Shown: positions 23,239 through 35,340, counted from the stretch's first letter. The stretch: 64,000 nt of DNA from Carallia brachiata (GCA_021464245.1 JADCRB010000058.1:304429-368428), one strand, 5' to 3'. Notes: generated from the letters alone by a model not told the origin. Made by a program: numbers and translations.

Positions 23239-23322
23239 CAAGAATACAACCTTTTACAAAACAGTGAATGACAGCATCACAGGTTGTTACAATATTTACC
23301 AACCTAAAAACATGTTTGCTTT
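23239..23322 (+). pseudogene. SCPL-2 exon 3/intron 3 fragment
   Basis: From about AAGAATACAACCTTTTACAA to CATGTTTGCTT, this segment is nearly identical to 24250-24332. It includes the last part of exon 3 and the start of intron 3, with only small changes (ACCAACCT versus ACCACCCC). It lies about 400 bp upstream of the SCPL-2 ATG in the same orientation, a scar of an unequal exchange or a lost tandem copy. Confidence 0.85.
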
Positions 23323-23542
23323 TTAAGTCAATTGTTGTGACTGTCTCACTAAATTCGGATCTTCAGCTACCATTAACAGATACACAAGGCACACCGACAG
23401 CGACATTAATAAAGTAGCTTGGAAGCAAACTCCAATGACCATATTCCAGTCAATAAATCATATAAGGACACTAATACAGGACAATTTGCAATTCTACCGG
23501 ACAGTAAATGGCAACCCAATGTGACGATAATAACAACCAACT

Positions 23543-23578
23543 TTTGGCGCCAAAAACCGCAACATTGTCCTATAAATG
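23543..23578 (+). promoter_or_regulatory. SCPL-2 core promoter: E2F-type palindrome and TATA box
   Basis: TTTTGGCGCCAAAA at 23543-23556 is a perfect 14-bp palindrome and contains two opposed E2F-consensus halves (TTTSGCGC type). TATAAAT at 23572-23578 lies 16 bp further and about 70 bp before the ATG. Confidence 0.6.
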
Positions 23579-23645
23579 ATTCAGTGGTAAAGGGAAGCGA
23601 ACAGGGAGCTCTACAACCAGCAATCTATTTGTCTGTCTCGACACC

Positions 23646-26365
23646 ATGCAGCGCGAGTTGTGGATAGTAATGATGGCTTTTATTTGTGCTGCTGTGGCAC
23701 AAATATGCACGGCCGTCGTAGACTCATCGTCCTTCCAGGATGATAAAATCAAGAGCTTGCCCGGACAGCCGCAAGTCAGTTTCCAGCAATATGCAGGATA
23801 CATAACGGTTGATGCGAATCAACAGAGAGCTCTTTTCTATTACTTCGTTGAAGCAGAGTCGGAGCCAGCTTCAAAGCCTCTTGTTCTCTGGCTTAATGGA
23901 GGAAGTTTCCAACTTTCTATATACATTAATCTTCATCACTTGGATCACTTGGGTCCATTATCTGATCTGCATACGGTACTCTTGTCTTATGTTCGTTATT
24001 CCGTTGTATTTCCTGCAGGCCCTGGCTGCTCGTCTATTGGAGGTGGAGCTTTCTTGGAGCACGGCCCCTTCAGACCCATCGGTGGAGGGATTCTAACCAG
24101 AAACAATTACAGTTGGAACAAAGGTGCCCGCAGAAGATAATGCTTTCCATTTCTTTTTGACAAATTAACTGAAAGCAGCCTTTTCCTATGCTGCAGAAGC
24201 AAACATACTGTACCTGGAATCCCCTGCTGGGGTTGGGTTCTCTTACTCCAAGAATACAACCTTTTACAAAACAGTGAATGACAGCATCACAGGTTGTTAC
24301 AATATTTACCACCCCAAAAACATGTTTGCTTCAATTCTCTTAACATCAGGTCGTTGGATCTCACAAATAATGCACAACCAAGTCACATTAGTTTTAAACA
24401 AAATTTAATCAAGTAACTGATAACGGAACTGCTCTATCTTTTCAGTCCAAGACAATCTCGTGTTTCTACAAAACTGGTTTCCCAAATTCCCAGAGTACAA
24501 GAACAGAGAATTCTTCATTGCCGGAGAGAGTTATGCAGGTAACTTCAGGACAATGGAAGCAGTTGGTTGTTAGATAAACTCTAACAGTTATCTTCTCACC
24601 CTAAATACTATTCATGACAGGCCACTATGTCCCACAACTTGCACAACTTATTGTTCAGTCAGGATCGAAGATCAATTTGAAGGGTATATCTGTCAGTATA
24701 AACAAAGAAACTTGTCCTTATTTCCCTTTTTTCTACACAAAAATCTTGCATCAGAAATATTCTTGTTCAAAAAGTAATAGACTTTAATACCCAGAATTAT
24801 GACATCGTTAGATTGGAAACCCTCTGTTGGAATTCGGAACGGATTTGAACTCACGGGGTGATTTCTACTGGTCTCACGGATTGATATCAGATGATACTTT
24901 CAAACTTCTCACCACAACCTGTAACACTTCACAACTCGAGAGAGCACACATGACAGGCTCTACTTCAGTGGCATGTGAACGTGTAGGAAACTTGCTCAGA
25001 ACAGAAATTCCAAGAGCAATTGATCTTTATGATGTAACAGCCGATGTTTGCATCTCATCCATTGGATCAGAATCAAAACCTGACAATCGTCCATTCACAC
25101 CAATATATCAATCATTATCATTCCTTCAGGCACCGCATCTTTCTATTTATGGGCTAGTAAGCTCCTTTCAGAGAGACACTTTGTGAAAACCTGCTTGATT
25201 TGCCTTTAAATTACTCAATTTATGACATTTCTGCTCTTGTTATGCAGAAATTCACAGAGAATGCAGACCCTTGTATAGGAGAAAAAGGTAAAGAATATTT
25301 GAACAGGAAAGACGTGCAAGAAGCTCTTCATGCCAAACTTGTACAAGTAGCCAATTGGACTGCCTGCAGCAGGTAATAATTTCCAGCCCTTCAACTAAAT
25401 TACAGTCCCTTGCTCTATAGCTTGGGAGCATTTTCCAGGCATCCAAATTAGCGCCAGAATCAATAGGATGTTTTGACATCCGTCATTTGCTTTAAAGCAG
25501 ACTTCTTCAATATGACCGTCGAAATGAACTGATTCCCACGATTGATGTTGTGGCCGCTCTGGTCAAATCAGGCATCCGGGTTCTAGTATACAGGTATGCA
25601 TATGTTACAAGCTTATACTCAGGCTATTAGGATTTGAAATTTCAAAAAAGACAACTCCTAATACTTGTGACATTAAGATTTGTCATCTTTACTAGAAGCA
25701 CTACTAATCCTTGTGGTGTTAGGATTTGATATCTTCGATACAAAAACTCCTAATCCTTATGGTGCTAGGATTGGCATCTTTAATACAAAAATTCCTAATC
25801 TTTGTGACATTAAGATTTGACATCTTGAATACAAAAATTCCTAGTCCTTGTGACGTTGACATCTTCAATACAAAAACTTCTAATTCTTGTGACATTAAGA
25901 TTCGATATCTTTGACATAAAAATTCTAATCCTTGTAAAATTAAGATTTGATATATTCTTATAGTCATAAAGCATAGTCATGCAATAACACAAAAGCTCTG
26001 CAGTGGGGATCAAGATTCAATTATCCCATTCATTGGGACAAGGACATTGGTCAAAGGTCTGGCAAAGGAGCTTGAACTGAACACAAACTTGCCTTATAGC
26101 CCTTGGTTTGAGAATAAACAGGTTGGCTGGCATCATTATTTTAACTTTAAATATGAAATAGATTATTTTGTCGCCCAAACTCCAGTGTAAATGGTCGAAA
26201 AATTTTACCTCTCAGGTTGGTGGGTGGACAGAATCTTATGCTGGCGGCATCGTAACATATGCAACAATCAGAGGAGCTGGTCACATGTCACCACTTTCAT
26301 CACCCGGGCGATCACTGGCCTTATTCACAAAATTCCTAGCAGGGAAACCACTGGTGGGTGCGTAA
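23646..26365 (+). CDS. SCPL45: SCPL45-like serine carboxypeptidase (SCPL-2), ten exons, intron-1 donor lost
   Basis: Coding segments: 23646-23901 (or 23904), 24019-24123, 24197-24292, 24446-24538, 24621-24691, 24812-25156, 25248-25372, 25501-25593, 26004-26121, 26216-26365. The protein starts with a signal-like segment ([19 protein letters not shown]). S10 motifs are complete: LWLNGG/PGCSS, FLEHGPF, AGESYAG (Ser), SGDQDS (Asp), GAGH (His), and it ends LVGA. All junctions are canonical except intron 1, where the paralogues have GGAG|GTAA and this gene has GGAGGAAG. The 117-nt intron has no stop and is a multiple of three, so retention inserts 39 residues between NGG and PGCSS. Use of GGAA|GT at 23905 would instead insert one Ser. 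Otherwise the frame is intact. The expected role is a secreted or vacuolar carboxypeptidase or acyltransferase. Confidence 0.85.
25627..25960. repeat. Minisatellite in intron 8 of SCPL-2
   Basis: Six to seven imperfect tandem copies of a ~45-50-bp unit built on GACATCTTTAATACAAAAAT, then TCCTAATCCTTGTGACATTA, then AGATTT. Unit boundaries drift and one unit is shortened near 25850. The array fills most of intron 8 (25594-26003); the corresponding intron of SCPL-3 is short. Confidence 0.85.
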
Positions 26366-26740
26366 TCAGTAATCTGATTAAAATGACGGATATACAAAAC
26401 TCCATGTATTTTCATATATTTACCCACCAATGTCATCTTTTTCACTACGGTCCTAATCAATAAAGAACATTTTCATTGCTTATCAAGAAAAAAATAAAAA
26501 AATAATAAAAAATATATATATATAAAATACCAACGAACCTAGGATCTTCTGAAATTCCCTGTTTTTTAATAGTCTGTAGTTCTACACGTTCAATAACTTA
26601 AACACTACGTCTCTGCAGCATGTTTGGTTCTTTGTTAATGGAAGTTCATTCGTGTAAAACCGTGTAATTTTTTTTTACATGAATTGTTGACCAGTTGACC
26701 TATATAAGACATATGATCCTGAAGTGAAGAAAACATCCCC
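26366..26740. other. 3' region of SCPL-2
   Basis: CAATAAAG near 26458 may act as a polyadenylation signal. No other feature was seen before the repeat block that begins near 26741. Confidence 0.4.
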
Positions 26741-28016
26741 ACAATGTAAATTTTATAATGGACAGAAATTCCAATCAATGCAAGATTTGAATTCTCCACA
26801 TCTAGAAAGCACAATCAAGAAACATTGAAGTTAACTCGAATTCGGTCTCAGTCCTCACCTAAAAATTCAGCGTCTCTGGAATACAGAATTAAAACAGATT
26901 AAAAAAAAAAAAAAAAAAACAGAAAAAGTGGCAGATAAATGAATTACATAAAAGGGAAATAAAAGATTTAAGTAAATAAAAAAAGAAAAAAAAAAAAAAA
27001 AAGACGAGACTAACCTTCGGTCTCATATAATCGACAGACCTTGAGATCACTACAATACTAGAATTGTTTGTCCAGAAAGCAACATCGGTCTGTATCCGTA
27101 ACTGACAGGCTGCGCCTCCGGAACGAAGAAAAGAAACAGAAAATAGACAATCGGAGATTAACATTAATGTCAACAACAAGAACGTACGTTCACAAGAAAA
27201 ATTCAAGATTCGAGTTCTTTTCATTTAAAAAGAAGAACTAAAGAATATTGAAGATCACTTGCATGAAAATGGCAGTCTCTGTGGGATGAATCCATCGGCG
27301 GAGTCGCAAAAAGAAGTGAGGACGATCTTCCGGTACCGGCGGCGGAGGCTCGAGGAATTCGCAGAAGTGGCCACTAAGGGTTTGCAGAGAAGAAAAGGAA
27401 GAGAACATTGTAGGGTTTGAAGAGATTGGAAAATCTCCTCTGAGAAAATTGCAGGGTGGGGATTGGAATGGGAACGTTGGGACTTTTTGGGCTGGGGAGG
27501 GATTTCCCTAGTTTTATAGGGCGTTACTGTAGGCGAGCATCGCCGACCTAATTTTGATAGCCGTTGCGCTTGTAGTCCTTGTCACAGGAGGGAAGTCAAA
27601 TTTGACGAAAAATACCCTCACTCGCGTCAAGTCTTTCTGAAGAGTACACGACAATCAGCGAAAGAAAACATCCCTGAAAAATATATATTTCATACTAGTT
27701 ACTAATTTAATTATCCTTTTAGAAATATTTTTTTTTAATTAGAGACTCATTAAAACGTAAATTATACGATAGGGGTAACTATCTCCTCCCATAAATTTGA
27801 TCCCTCTCTTTTTCCCTTTCTAAAATTTAAATTCAAAATTTCTATGATAAAAATTTGAGTTACCTATTATGCAATCCTTAAGAGACCTTTTTAAATTTTT
27901 TTTTTTTGGTTAAACCTTTTTAGAAAATTTTAAAGTCATTAAAAGAGCAAAAGAAAAGGTGTCAGCGACCTTGGGCCATGTTTGGACCCCAGCCCAGCAA
28001 ACTAAACATCACCAAA
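26741..28016 (-). repeat. Unrecognised repeated locus, copy A: promoter, first exon and two internal units
   Basis: Read on the minus strand, the promoter (about 28000-27480) carries a TATA box TATAAAA (plus 27512-27518) and the family phrase GAGGGTATT near 27610. An exon-1-like ORF follows, starting at an ATG at about 27408 (MFSSFSSLQTLSGHF, then a Pro-rich PPPVPEDRPHFF) and shifting frame after that relative to other copies. Two ~250-bp internal units (about 27230-26990 and 26880-26745) come next, and the copy ends at the 3' flank of SCPL-2. I do not recognise the gene. It could be a decayed protein family or a spliced non-coding RNA family. Confidence 0.5.
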
Positions 28017-28258
28017 GTCTATTGACTTGCTATGGCGTGACAGGTGACTCGTGAGTATAGAGAGAGAAATGGGATTACTGATTAGCTAGTTAGATCTACC
28101 TTTACTCTCCCAAGAGGTATGCATATTTTTCACTCTCCTCCCTCTGCAGGGTTGCAATTGATCTTGTAAGAGTTCATTGGCCCCGCTTTGTTAACTTGTA
28201 ATGTTTATTTGACTCTACTGGCTTAGGCCTCCAGTTTGACCAAAAAAAAAAAAAAAAA
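28017..28258 (+). mobile_element. 5'-truncated LINE 3' end inserted in copy A
   Basis: Homologous block H reads from ATCACCAAAG to AACCAAG..TCATTGATGCTAG nearby, whereas here ~240 extra bases end in TTTGACC followed by an A18 run. The terminus (TTGTAATGTTTATTTGAC... then poly-A) is typical of plant L1-like LINE 3' ends. The left boundary and target duplication are not certain. Confidence 0.55.
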
Positions 28259-28858
28259 AAGCCAAAACCAAGACTAGTCATTGATGCTAGAGGTCCTACC
28301 AAGCATACTTCTCTTAGGTGCTCTCCAACAACAGTCGGAAAACATGGATAGATGGCCATAAACGAAAGGAAAGGTTGAAAAAAATAAACTGATAAAAAAA
28401 GAAAATCACAATTTAATAGAGAGAGAGAAGGCGTGTGGGCATACCTTAGAATAAAAATGAACTGGTGGAGGAGGATAGATTAGTTTTACAAAGGAGGTCC
28501 ACCACCAAATTAGCTGCTTGCAAAAAATGGTTTTTTTTAGTAAAAAAAATAGGAAGATGGAGTTATTTTTTCACAATTCCACCGAAGAGTATAAAAAATG
28601 TTAAGAATATGAAACTATTCATGCACAAGGCCCACTAACATAATGCTGTCTTTGTACAAACCCAAAGGTTGCCCTATAGGCTGGTCAATATCCATAGCCC
28701 CACACTTATATGGGTTAGACGACATTACTGGGATCCAACGCTCATCGGCCCAACTATTTTAATGACACTACCCATTTACTAAGCTGGATGCAATCAATCC
28801 ATTTATTTTAGTTTAGCATGCAGTGGGTGGCCAACCACAAAAAAAAAAAAAAAAAAAA
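28259..28858. other. Repeat-block DNA upstream of copy A
   Basis: 28262-28345 is matched at 54573-54650 (TCATTGATGCTAGA, GCATACTTCT.TTAG, GCTCTCCAACAACAGT). The rest shows no exon or bounded element. Confidence 0.4.
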
Positions 28859-28998
28859 CGACTGAGGTTGAGCATTTGTTTTAATAAGTGAGAGGAGTGT
28901 CTCTCAACTACGAAGTGGAGGGTTCAACCCCCACTAACCTCATTTTTCCTCCCCTTATATGCCTAATAAAGTTCTTTGTAAACAAAAAAAAAAAAAAA
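28859..28998 (+). mobile_element. SINE-like retroposon with B box and poly-A tail
   Basis: A B-box match GGTTCAACCC at 28921-28930 lies ~60 bp into the element. The tail is TTCTTTGTAAAC followed by about 18 A at 28982-29000. The A box is weak and the upstream flank is itself A-rich, so a target duplication could not be assigned. Confidence 0.4.
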
Positions 28999-29224
28999 AA
29001 CCAAATAAAAAAACGATTTATTTGATTCCAGTCTCTAAAATGTCAAGAGGACTGGATTGGATTATGGTAATGCAGGCCAAAAAAATATCCATTCGGCATC
29101 TTACATGGATACGAAGAATGTTGGTGCAAAGTTGAAAAATTCGTCCATCCAATTGTTTGCTGCCTACGAACACGGTGGCCAAGTTGTAAAAAGATTACCT
29201 AAATAAATACATTCAAATGACTAC

Positions 29225-32200
29225 TTACAGTAAAGTGCAGAGATTGAGGGCAGCAATTGACTAGAAAATAGAAACACCAGCCTACCAGTACATGTTAGAG
29301 GTCTTGCATGCACACACGACACCAGCATAGAAAGCTAATGAGGAGGCATAAAAGCAAGGTAGTAAGGAGGCATACCTGCAACCTGATTCAGCATTTGGAC
29401 TTTGGAAGACCCTCAACAGCATTCCTAGCATCCATGGATTTTAAATGTTCTACACACAATCTGTAGGCCACCTTGACTATCGTTTCTGTCGAGAAATTCC
29501 CTTGATTCCCAACTCTAAATCTTACCCTGTAATTTCTTAATACTGCTCGTCGGAATTGTATGAATGTCGTACATGTTTGGAAGTGGAATGCTACAATATG
29601 AGACAATAAAGTATGCACGAGTAGAAGTCAATCATCCAGGGGAAAAACCAAAAGTCTTCCAAATGAATGCACAAAGAGTAAGCAGTGATTCAACATGCCA
29701 TGCTACAATCGACTGCAATTTGAGGGAGTCCTATTATCAGCCATAAAGCTTGAGCAACTGGAGATGATAAAGATCTGAGAGAGATAACAATATTTACCTC
29801 TCTGGCAATAGTTTATGGACAGAAATACCATTGAGATCCCAACCCAGATTTGGAGGAACTCTGAAAAGAAATGGCAAGAACAAGTCCAATAAGGAAAAAG
29901 AATACAACCAAAAGAAAAAAGACAAGAAACCAAAAGTTTGCGCAATGCGAAAGTGAAAATTGGCCTTAATAATGATAAAATAGCCAAGATACTGTGAACA
30001 GAACTCTCTGGAAATTCTGCAAACAAAAGCAACATATTCAATAGACTTGAAATTTACCTTATGAAACATCACCCTTTTTTTCAAGAGTAAACATCATCTT
30101 AAACAACTTATTTTCTGTTTCTCTCAATGCCTGAACTGTGGACTGATATAACATTCCTTACAATTGGCCCTTTGGCTCATCCCACCACAAACTCTATATT
30201 TCAAACTCTCAGCACATAATGCTTGTGTAATGCGTGCGATCAACAAACAAAGCACCTATGGCTCCGTATTTATGTAGAGCAGTGAACTGCAACAGTTGGC
30301 ATTCAAAATAAACTATCAACAAAAGCACTCGGGCGTACCTTATAAACCTGAGGATCAATTTGCAATGGGAAACAAGGTTCATAAGCTCCATGCTTTGATC
30401 ACCAATCATGAGCTGGATCCTCCTTGAAAATTTAGATCAGCAAAGTATGATCCCTAACTGATAACATTGTAGCTAAATCCAGATCATTTATCCAAAGTAT
30501 GAAAAGCATCCAATTGTAATGTTTGGCATGAAAACAAACTATATCAAGAGCACTTGGATGTACCTTTATGGAGTCTTGAGTATCATTTACAGTAGGGAAG
30601 CAAGGTTGACAAATTCCATGCCTCAGATCACTAATCATGTGTTGGTAGTTGGTATCCTTCCTTGATCATTTGGATGACCAAGCCATAATACCTGAACTAT
30701 AAGATTGTTGCGGAAGCCAAAATTTGTTTGCCCGAAGTCAAACACATGAAGAGCTTTCCAAAAGATCCTTTGTATGAAACAAAGCAATTTGATGAAATAA
30801 AACCAGGCCAAGGAAGTTCTATATCCAATTTATGACTCTCAGAGAAATTCTAATATTCAATTAGAAACTAATGTTCTACTTAGAGAAGATACCAAAATAT
30901 ACCACAGGTGTCATGCCCTAAAAAACTATAAGGTGATCTAAAATGGATTCAGCATCTTGAGGGTCGGTTACCATATTGATCTCCAACTATTGGAGATTGA
31001 ATTATCAGGATTCAAGTTGAGTAACTTTCCTTGGAAAACAGCAAAAGAAACAACTTCTTTCCTAGCATTTTTCCATGGCCACACCCAATTTCTTTTGCTT
31101 TCTTCCTACGACAGGTGCATTGCCCTGAGAAATAAAATCAAATTATAGTCATTCTCAAAATAGAAATAAATTCTGCTTCTGACTCTGCTCCAAGGAACAA
31201 AAACCCCTATTTAATTACTTCAAAATGCAGAGGGAGCATAGGGAGGAAGTTGCAAAGCAGATTTAAAAAACTGATTGCCTCCTTTTGGCTCTAGTACAAG
31301 CAACGCAAACTCCTATTTAATTACTTTAAATTGCAGAGAGAGCATGGGGATGAAGAGTAGTTCAGCAGTTGAGAAACCTTACTCTTATCTGAAGGCAGAG
31401 TCACGGAATGATTCCATCTGCTTCCCAGCATAGGGAAGGACTTATACTTTGATATATAGGGCCTTAAAATGATCACAAAAGAAGCTGTCACTGATAGACA
31501 ATCAAGCATAAGTCTTACCAACAAAGAGAGTTTCTTGCACTTTGTAGAAATCATTGACCCTTTGCACGCCAAAAGAATCTACAGATTCATTGACCCTTTT
31601 CATGCCAAATAAATCCACAGATTTCCATCAGTCTATAACTTGGTAAGAACATGACGAAGCCTGTGGGGACAACCTTTCAAATTTCCTTCATTGACTTGCT
31701 CATGGCATCCTTCACAATAAAATTAATATCATATCCATATATGTAGCAAATTCCTACATGCGTAATCAAAAAATGACTCCAAAAAAGCACAAGATACCTG
31801 AAAGACGTACCTATTTGCTGTTTTGTAACTTGCATTCTAAGCATAATTTACAGGATTATTGACATGGCAGCAGCACATCCCTGCAGTAAATGATTAATAA
31901 TTGTTCATTATATGTCACTAGAAGCACAATAGTGTGCTCCTCATACCGTTGCTTCAATCATGGAGCCTCCAAACAAGTTCTAAAATAGACTAAAGATTAG
32001 GTAAGAAGGAATGCAATTGTGACAGCATCCTAAAGCACCAGAGCTGTACGAATAAACCCAAAAACATCAGAGAAACTCCGGTGCTGCAATTGTACATCTT
32101 AAGTGTGCAGGCAGTGTGCGCAGCTAAATTGTCTGGCCTAGCACCAAAATAGAGAAAGCATGGGACAGTGTTCCTGACCTGGAAAAAAGAACAGTCTTCC

Positions 32201-32830
32201 TGAACATAAGTCGAGTGGTACATAAAGGAAATGCATAAAATGACAAAAAAAAAAAAACAAAAAAGGAAAAAGCAAAAGAAACTTCTTGCCGAGAATAATT
32301 TTAAGTCTCATCATAATGGACAAATTTTCCAATCAGCATAAGACTTGAATTCGTTGCGTCTAGAAAGTAAAATCAACATATATCAAAGACAACCTGAGGT
32401 CTTTATCCTTAGCTGAAAGGCCAGCATCTCTGGAATAAAACAAAGAAAACAGATAAGAAAACAGGACAAGTGGTGCACAAACGAAACGCATAAAAGGAAC
32501 AAAGAAAAGAAAAGAAAAGAAACGAAGAGAAAACATGAAAGCCGGAGATTAGCCTATGGTATCATATGATGGACAGACCTTCAAATCACAACAATCTTGG
32601 AATTCTTCCCCTCTAGAAAGCAAGATCAACGAACTTTGAAGTTAACTTTAAATATGGTCTCTCGATCCTTTAAGGCAGCATCCCTAGAATAAAGGAAAGA
32701 AACAGAGAAGACAACAGATAAATGGGCACTAGACTTAATGTGTAAATGAAGAACACACCTTCACAACGCCAATGTGAGGTTTGAGTTCGTTTCATTTTAA
32801 AAGGAAGAACTAATGAACATCAAGGATAGC
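29225..32830 (-). repeat. Unrecognised repeated locus: downstream module X1 and internal units
   Basis: This is the first of three long direct copies (others begin near 35550 and 62510). Exon-like islands on the minus strand include one ending ...GCAG|GTATGCCTCC (29380-29620), one with TTTTCAGAGTTCCTCC...GAGAG|GTAAAT (29796-29870), two encoding a CysGluPro/CysGlnPro-CysPhePro-like peptide (30320-30410 and 30560-30640), and one with GlyMetLys..GlnGluThrLeu (31520-31620). Near 32090-32800 three ~250-bp units repeat, each with an exon-like AGATGCTGGCCTTTCAGC and a TTGCTTTCTAG acceptor-like site. Stops interrupt most frames. No family was recognised. Confidence 0.45.
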
Positions 32831-33040
32831 TAAAAAGAATGATGATCTTTTACCGCCAGAGTCAAACAAAGAAGTGGGGAAAATTTTCCAGTACAGAAGC
32901 AGTGTGGGGGAGTGACCGTTTGAGGACCCAGGGTTAACAGAATTGGAAAAGAAGAGAACATTGCCATTTGGCAAAAAAAAAAAAAAAAAAAAAAACAAAC
33001 GAATGTTGTCTTTTGCCTGGCAAGAACGCAATTGATGAGA
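32831..33040 (-). repeat. Unrecognised repeated locus: isolated exon-1 copy C
   Basis: A minus-strand ATG at about 32965 begins MFSSFPILLTLGPQ, clearly related to copies A and G. Its Pro-Glu-rich part is out of frame and no promoter lies upstream. A run of about 20 A (plus, 32971-32993) sits just upstream of the ATG on the gene strand. Confidence 0.5.
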
Positions 33041-35340
33041 GTTTCTGTAGGAAAAAGAAAACAGAGCTTACTTTATGGATCATTGGATCATTAATTAGAG
33101 TTTCTTGTGTTCTGTAGCGATCATTGAACCTTTTCATGCCAGATGGTTTCACAGACTTCCATCAGTCTATAACTTGGGGAGAACATGATGAAGCCCACTG
33201 GGATAATCTTTCAAATTTTCTTCATTGATTTGCTCGCTACATCCTTCATAATAAAATTAGTATCTCAACCTATCTATATATAAAGCAAAATAAGTTATCA
33301 AAACATGAAAGAGACAAAAAGCACAAGATATCAGGAAAACATACCTGTTTGCTGTTTCCTAACTTGTATTCGAGACTACTGACATGGCGGCAGCACATCC
33401 CTGCAGTAAATGATTGATAACTAAGTTCTTGGAATGTCAAAAACTTCACGAGAATCTTAATATTGTGTGCTGATCATACCTGTGACTCAATATCATGGAG
33501 CCTCCAAACAAGTGCTAAAATAAACTAAAGACGAGATGAGAAGTAATTCATCTGTGACAGGGTCATAGAGCACCAGAACCATATACTTCAAAGTCATTAT
33601 ACAAGTAAAACAACTTGTTTAGCCATAGCATCTTTCAATTCTTCAACAGCATCAACAGAAAATATAAATTTATCCTTTCACAAATTCAAAGGCAGCGTGC
33701 CATGAGGCATGGCAAGGTTACATGGTGATAATGCAAATGCTTAGGCTAACATTGGAATACAAAGGAATATTAGCAAACATGGGCTCAAGACATTGTTTCA
33801 ATTCAAAACATAAGATATCTTAACTGTAAAATATTTATGGGAGGAAAAACCACAAAAAAAGTAAACTGCAAGCTCCTGTTCAAGCAAGGAAAACATCAAG
33901 TAATGGATGCATCAAAGTATAAAACACGAGTGCCACTTACGATATAAGCAAACGCATCAGAGAATCTCTGGGTCTGCAATTGTACATCTCGAATGTGCAG
34001 GCAGTGCCGAGGAGTTAAATGCCCAGCCCAGGTCGTCTAGCACCAAAATAGAGAAGGCATGGAACAATCTTCTTGATCTGGAGAAATCAGTGACAAATAT
34101 GTCAAGTGGCACAAAAAGGAAATATATATATAAAACAAAAAAGAAAAGAAAACGAGAGGGCCGAGATCAACTTTACGTCTCACAATAATAGACAAACATT
34201 CCAACCCATGCAACTGCAAGATTTAAATTTGTGCAAGCAAAACCAATAACCATCGAAGTTAACTAGAAATAGGTTTTGATGCTTGCCCAAAACGTTAGCG
34301 TCTCTGGAATAAAGAAAGAAAAAAAGATAAGAAAACAGAAAGAGTGGCACATAAATGAACTGCATAAAAGGAAAATAAAAGAAAAGGCAAAAGGAAAAGC
34401 TGAGATTAACCTTCCTTCTCATACAATGAAAAGACCTTCAATCACTAAAATCTTGGAATTCTTTCCATCCGGAAAGCAAAATCAACGAACATTGAAGCTA
34501 GCTTTAGATATGGTCTCTCGATCTGTTGCTGAAAGCTGGCGTCTCCAGAATAAAGAAAAGAAACAGAGAGGAAAACAGATAAGTGGTCATTAACCTTACT
34601 GTCTACTAGAAGAGCCGACCTTAACATCCATGCAAGATTCGAGTTACTTTCATTTAGAAAAGAATAACTAATGAAAATGAAAGATTGCTTCGTTGAATTT
34701 CGATCTGTTAACGCAGGACTATAGATATTTTACCTGAATGACCATCTCTGTGGAATGAATCCATCACTGGAGTTGAAATAAAGAAGTAAGAAAGGTGTTC
34801 TGGTACCAGCACGCGCTCCAGCAGTGCGGGGAAGTGGTGCAAACAAATTCAAAAGCATGTTATCATATGCCTGACTGGCAAGAACGAAATTGATGAAAGT
34901 TGAAAAAAGGAAAACAGAGCTTACTTAACGGAGCAACAGACTTTGCAGAAGAATTAAGCATGAGCAATTGGTCGAAACGAGCACAAGTGGAAGGAATAGA
35001 GAGAAAATTGCAGCTTGTTTTTCTGGGGTGGTATTTAGGAAGTGTTTAAGGAGCCGACATAATTTTGACGCAATATAACCGTTGCGTTTGTAGTCCTGGT
35101 CACTGCAGGAGAGCAAAAGTGACCAGAATACCCTCTATCCAAGCAAGTCAGCGTCGTCTTCTTCTTGAAGAAGGAACCAGGAAAATAAGAAAGCATCCTG
35201 CATCCCTGAAACACAAAGACTCAATTTCATAGTAGTTAAGCTAATTTAATTGGAAGCTATTAAAAAACAAAAGAAAAGGACCTTGGTCTGCGTATGGACC
35301 CCAATCCAACAAGATTAACCTTACGAAAACCAGAACCAAG
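33041..35340 (-). repeat. Unrecognised repeated locus: copy B, the most complete 5' part
   Basis: Minus strand, in order: promoter phrase GAGGGTATTCTGGTCA (about 35120-35135); a 5'UTR exon ending CGTTAA|GTAAGC (about 34925); an intron; an exon at 34734-34874 with a TTGCCAG acceptor and a CATTCAG|GTAAAA donor; three ~200-250-bp internal units (34640-34040); an exon-like block near 33480-33520 (TTTGGAGGCTCCATGATATT, then GAGTCACAG|GT); one near 33370-33400 (GCAG|GGATGTGCTGCCGCC); and one near 33110-33160 (GlyMetLysArgPheAsnAsp). Splice signals are better kept than any reading frame. Function is unknown. Confidence 0.5.

Noticed and set aside
26889..27224. 111-codon minus ORF containing long Phe runs
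   Set aside because: Runs through poly-A/T tracts and exon/intron borders of repeated-locus copy A; not a continuous coding exon.
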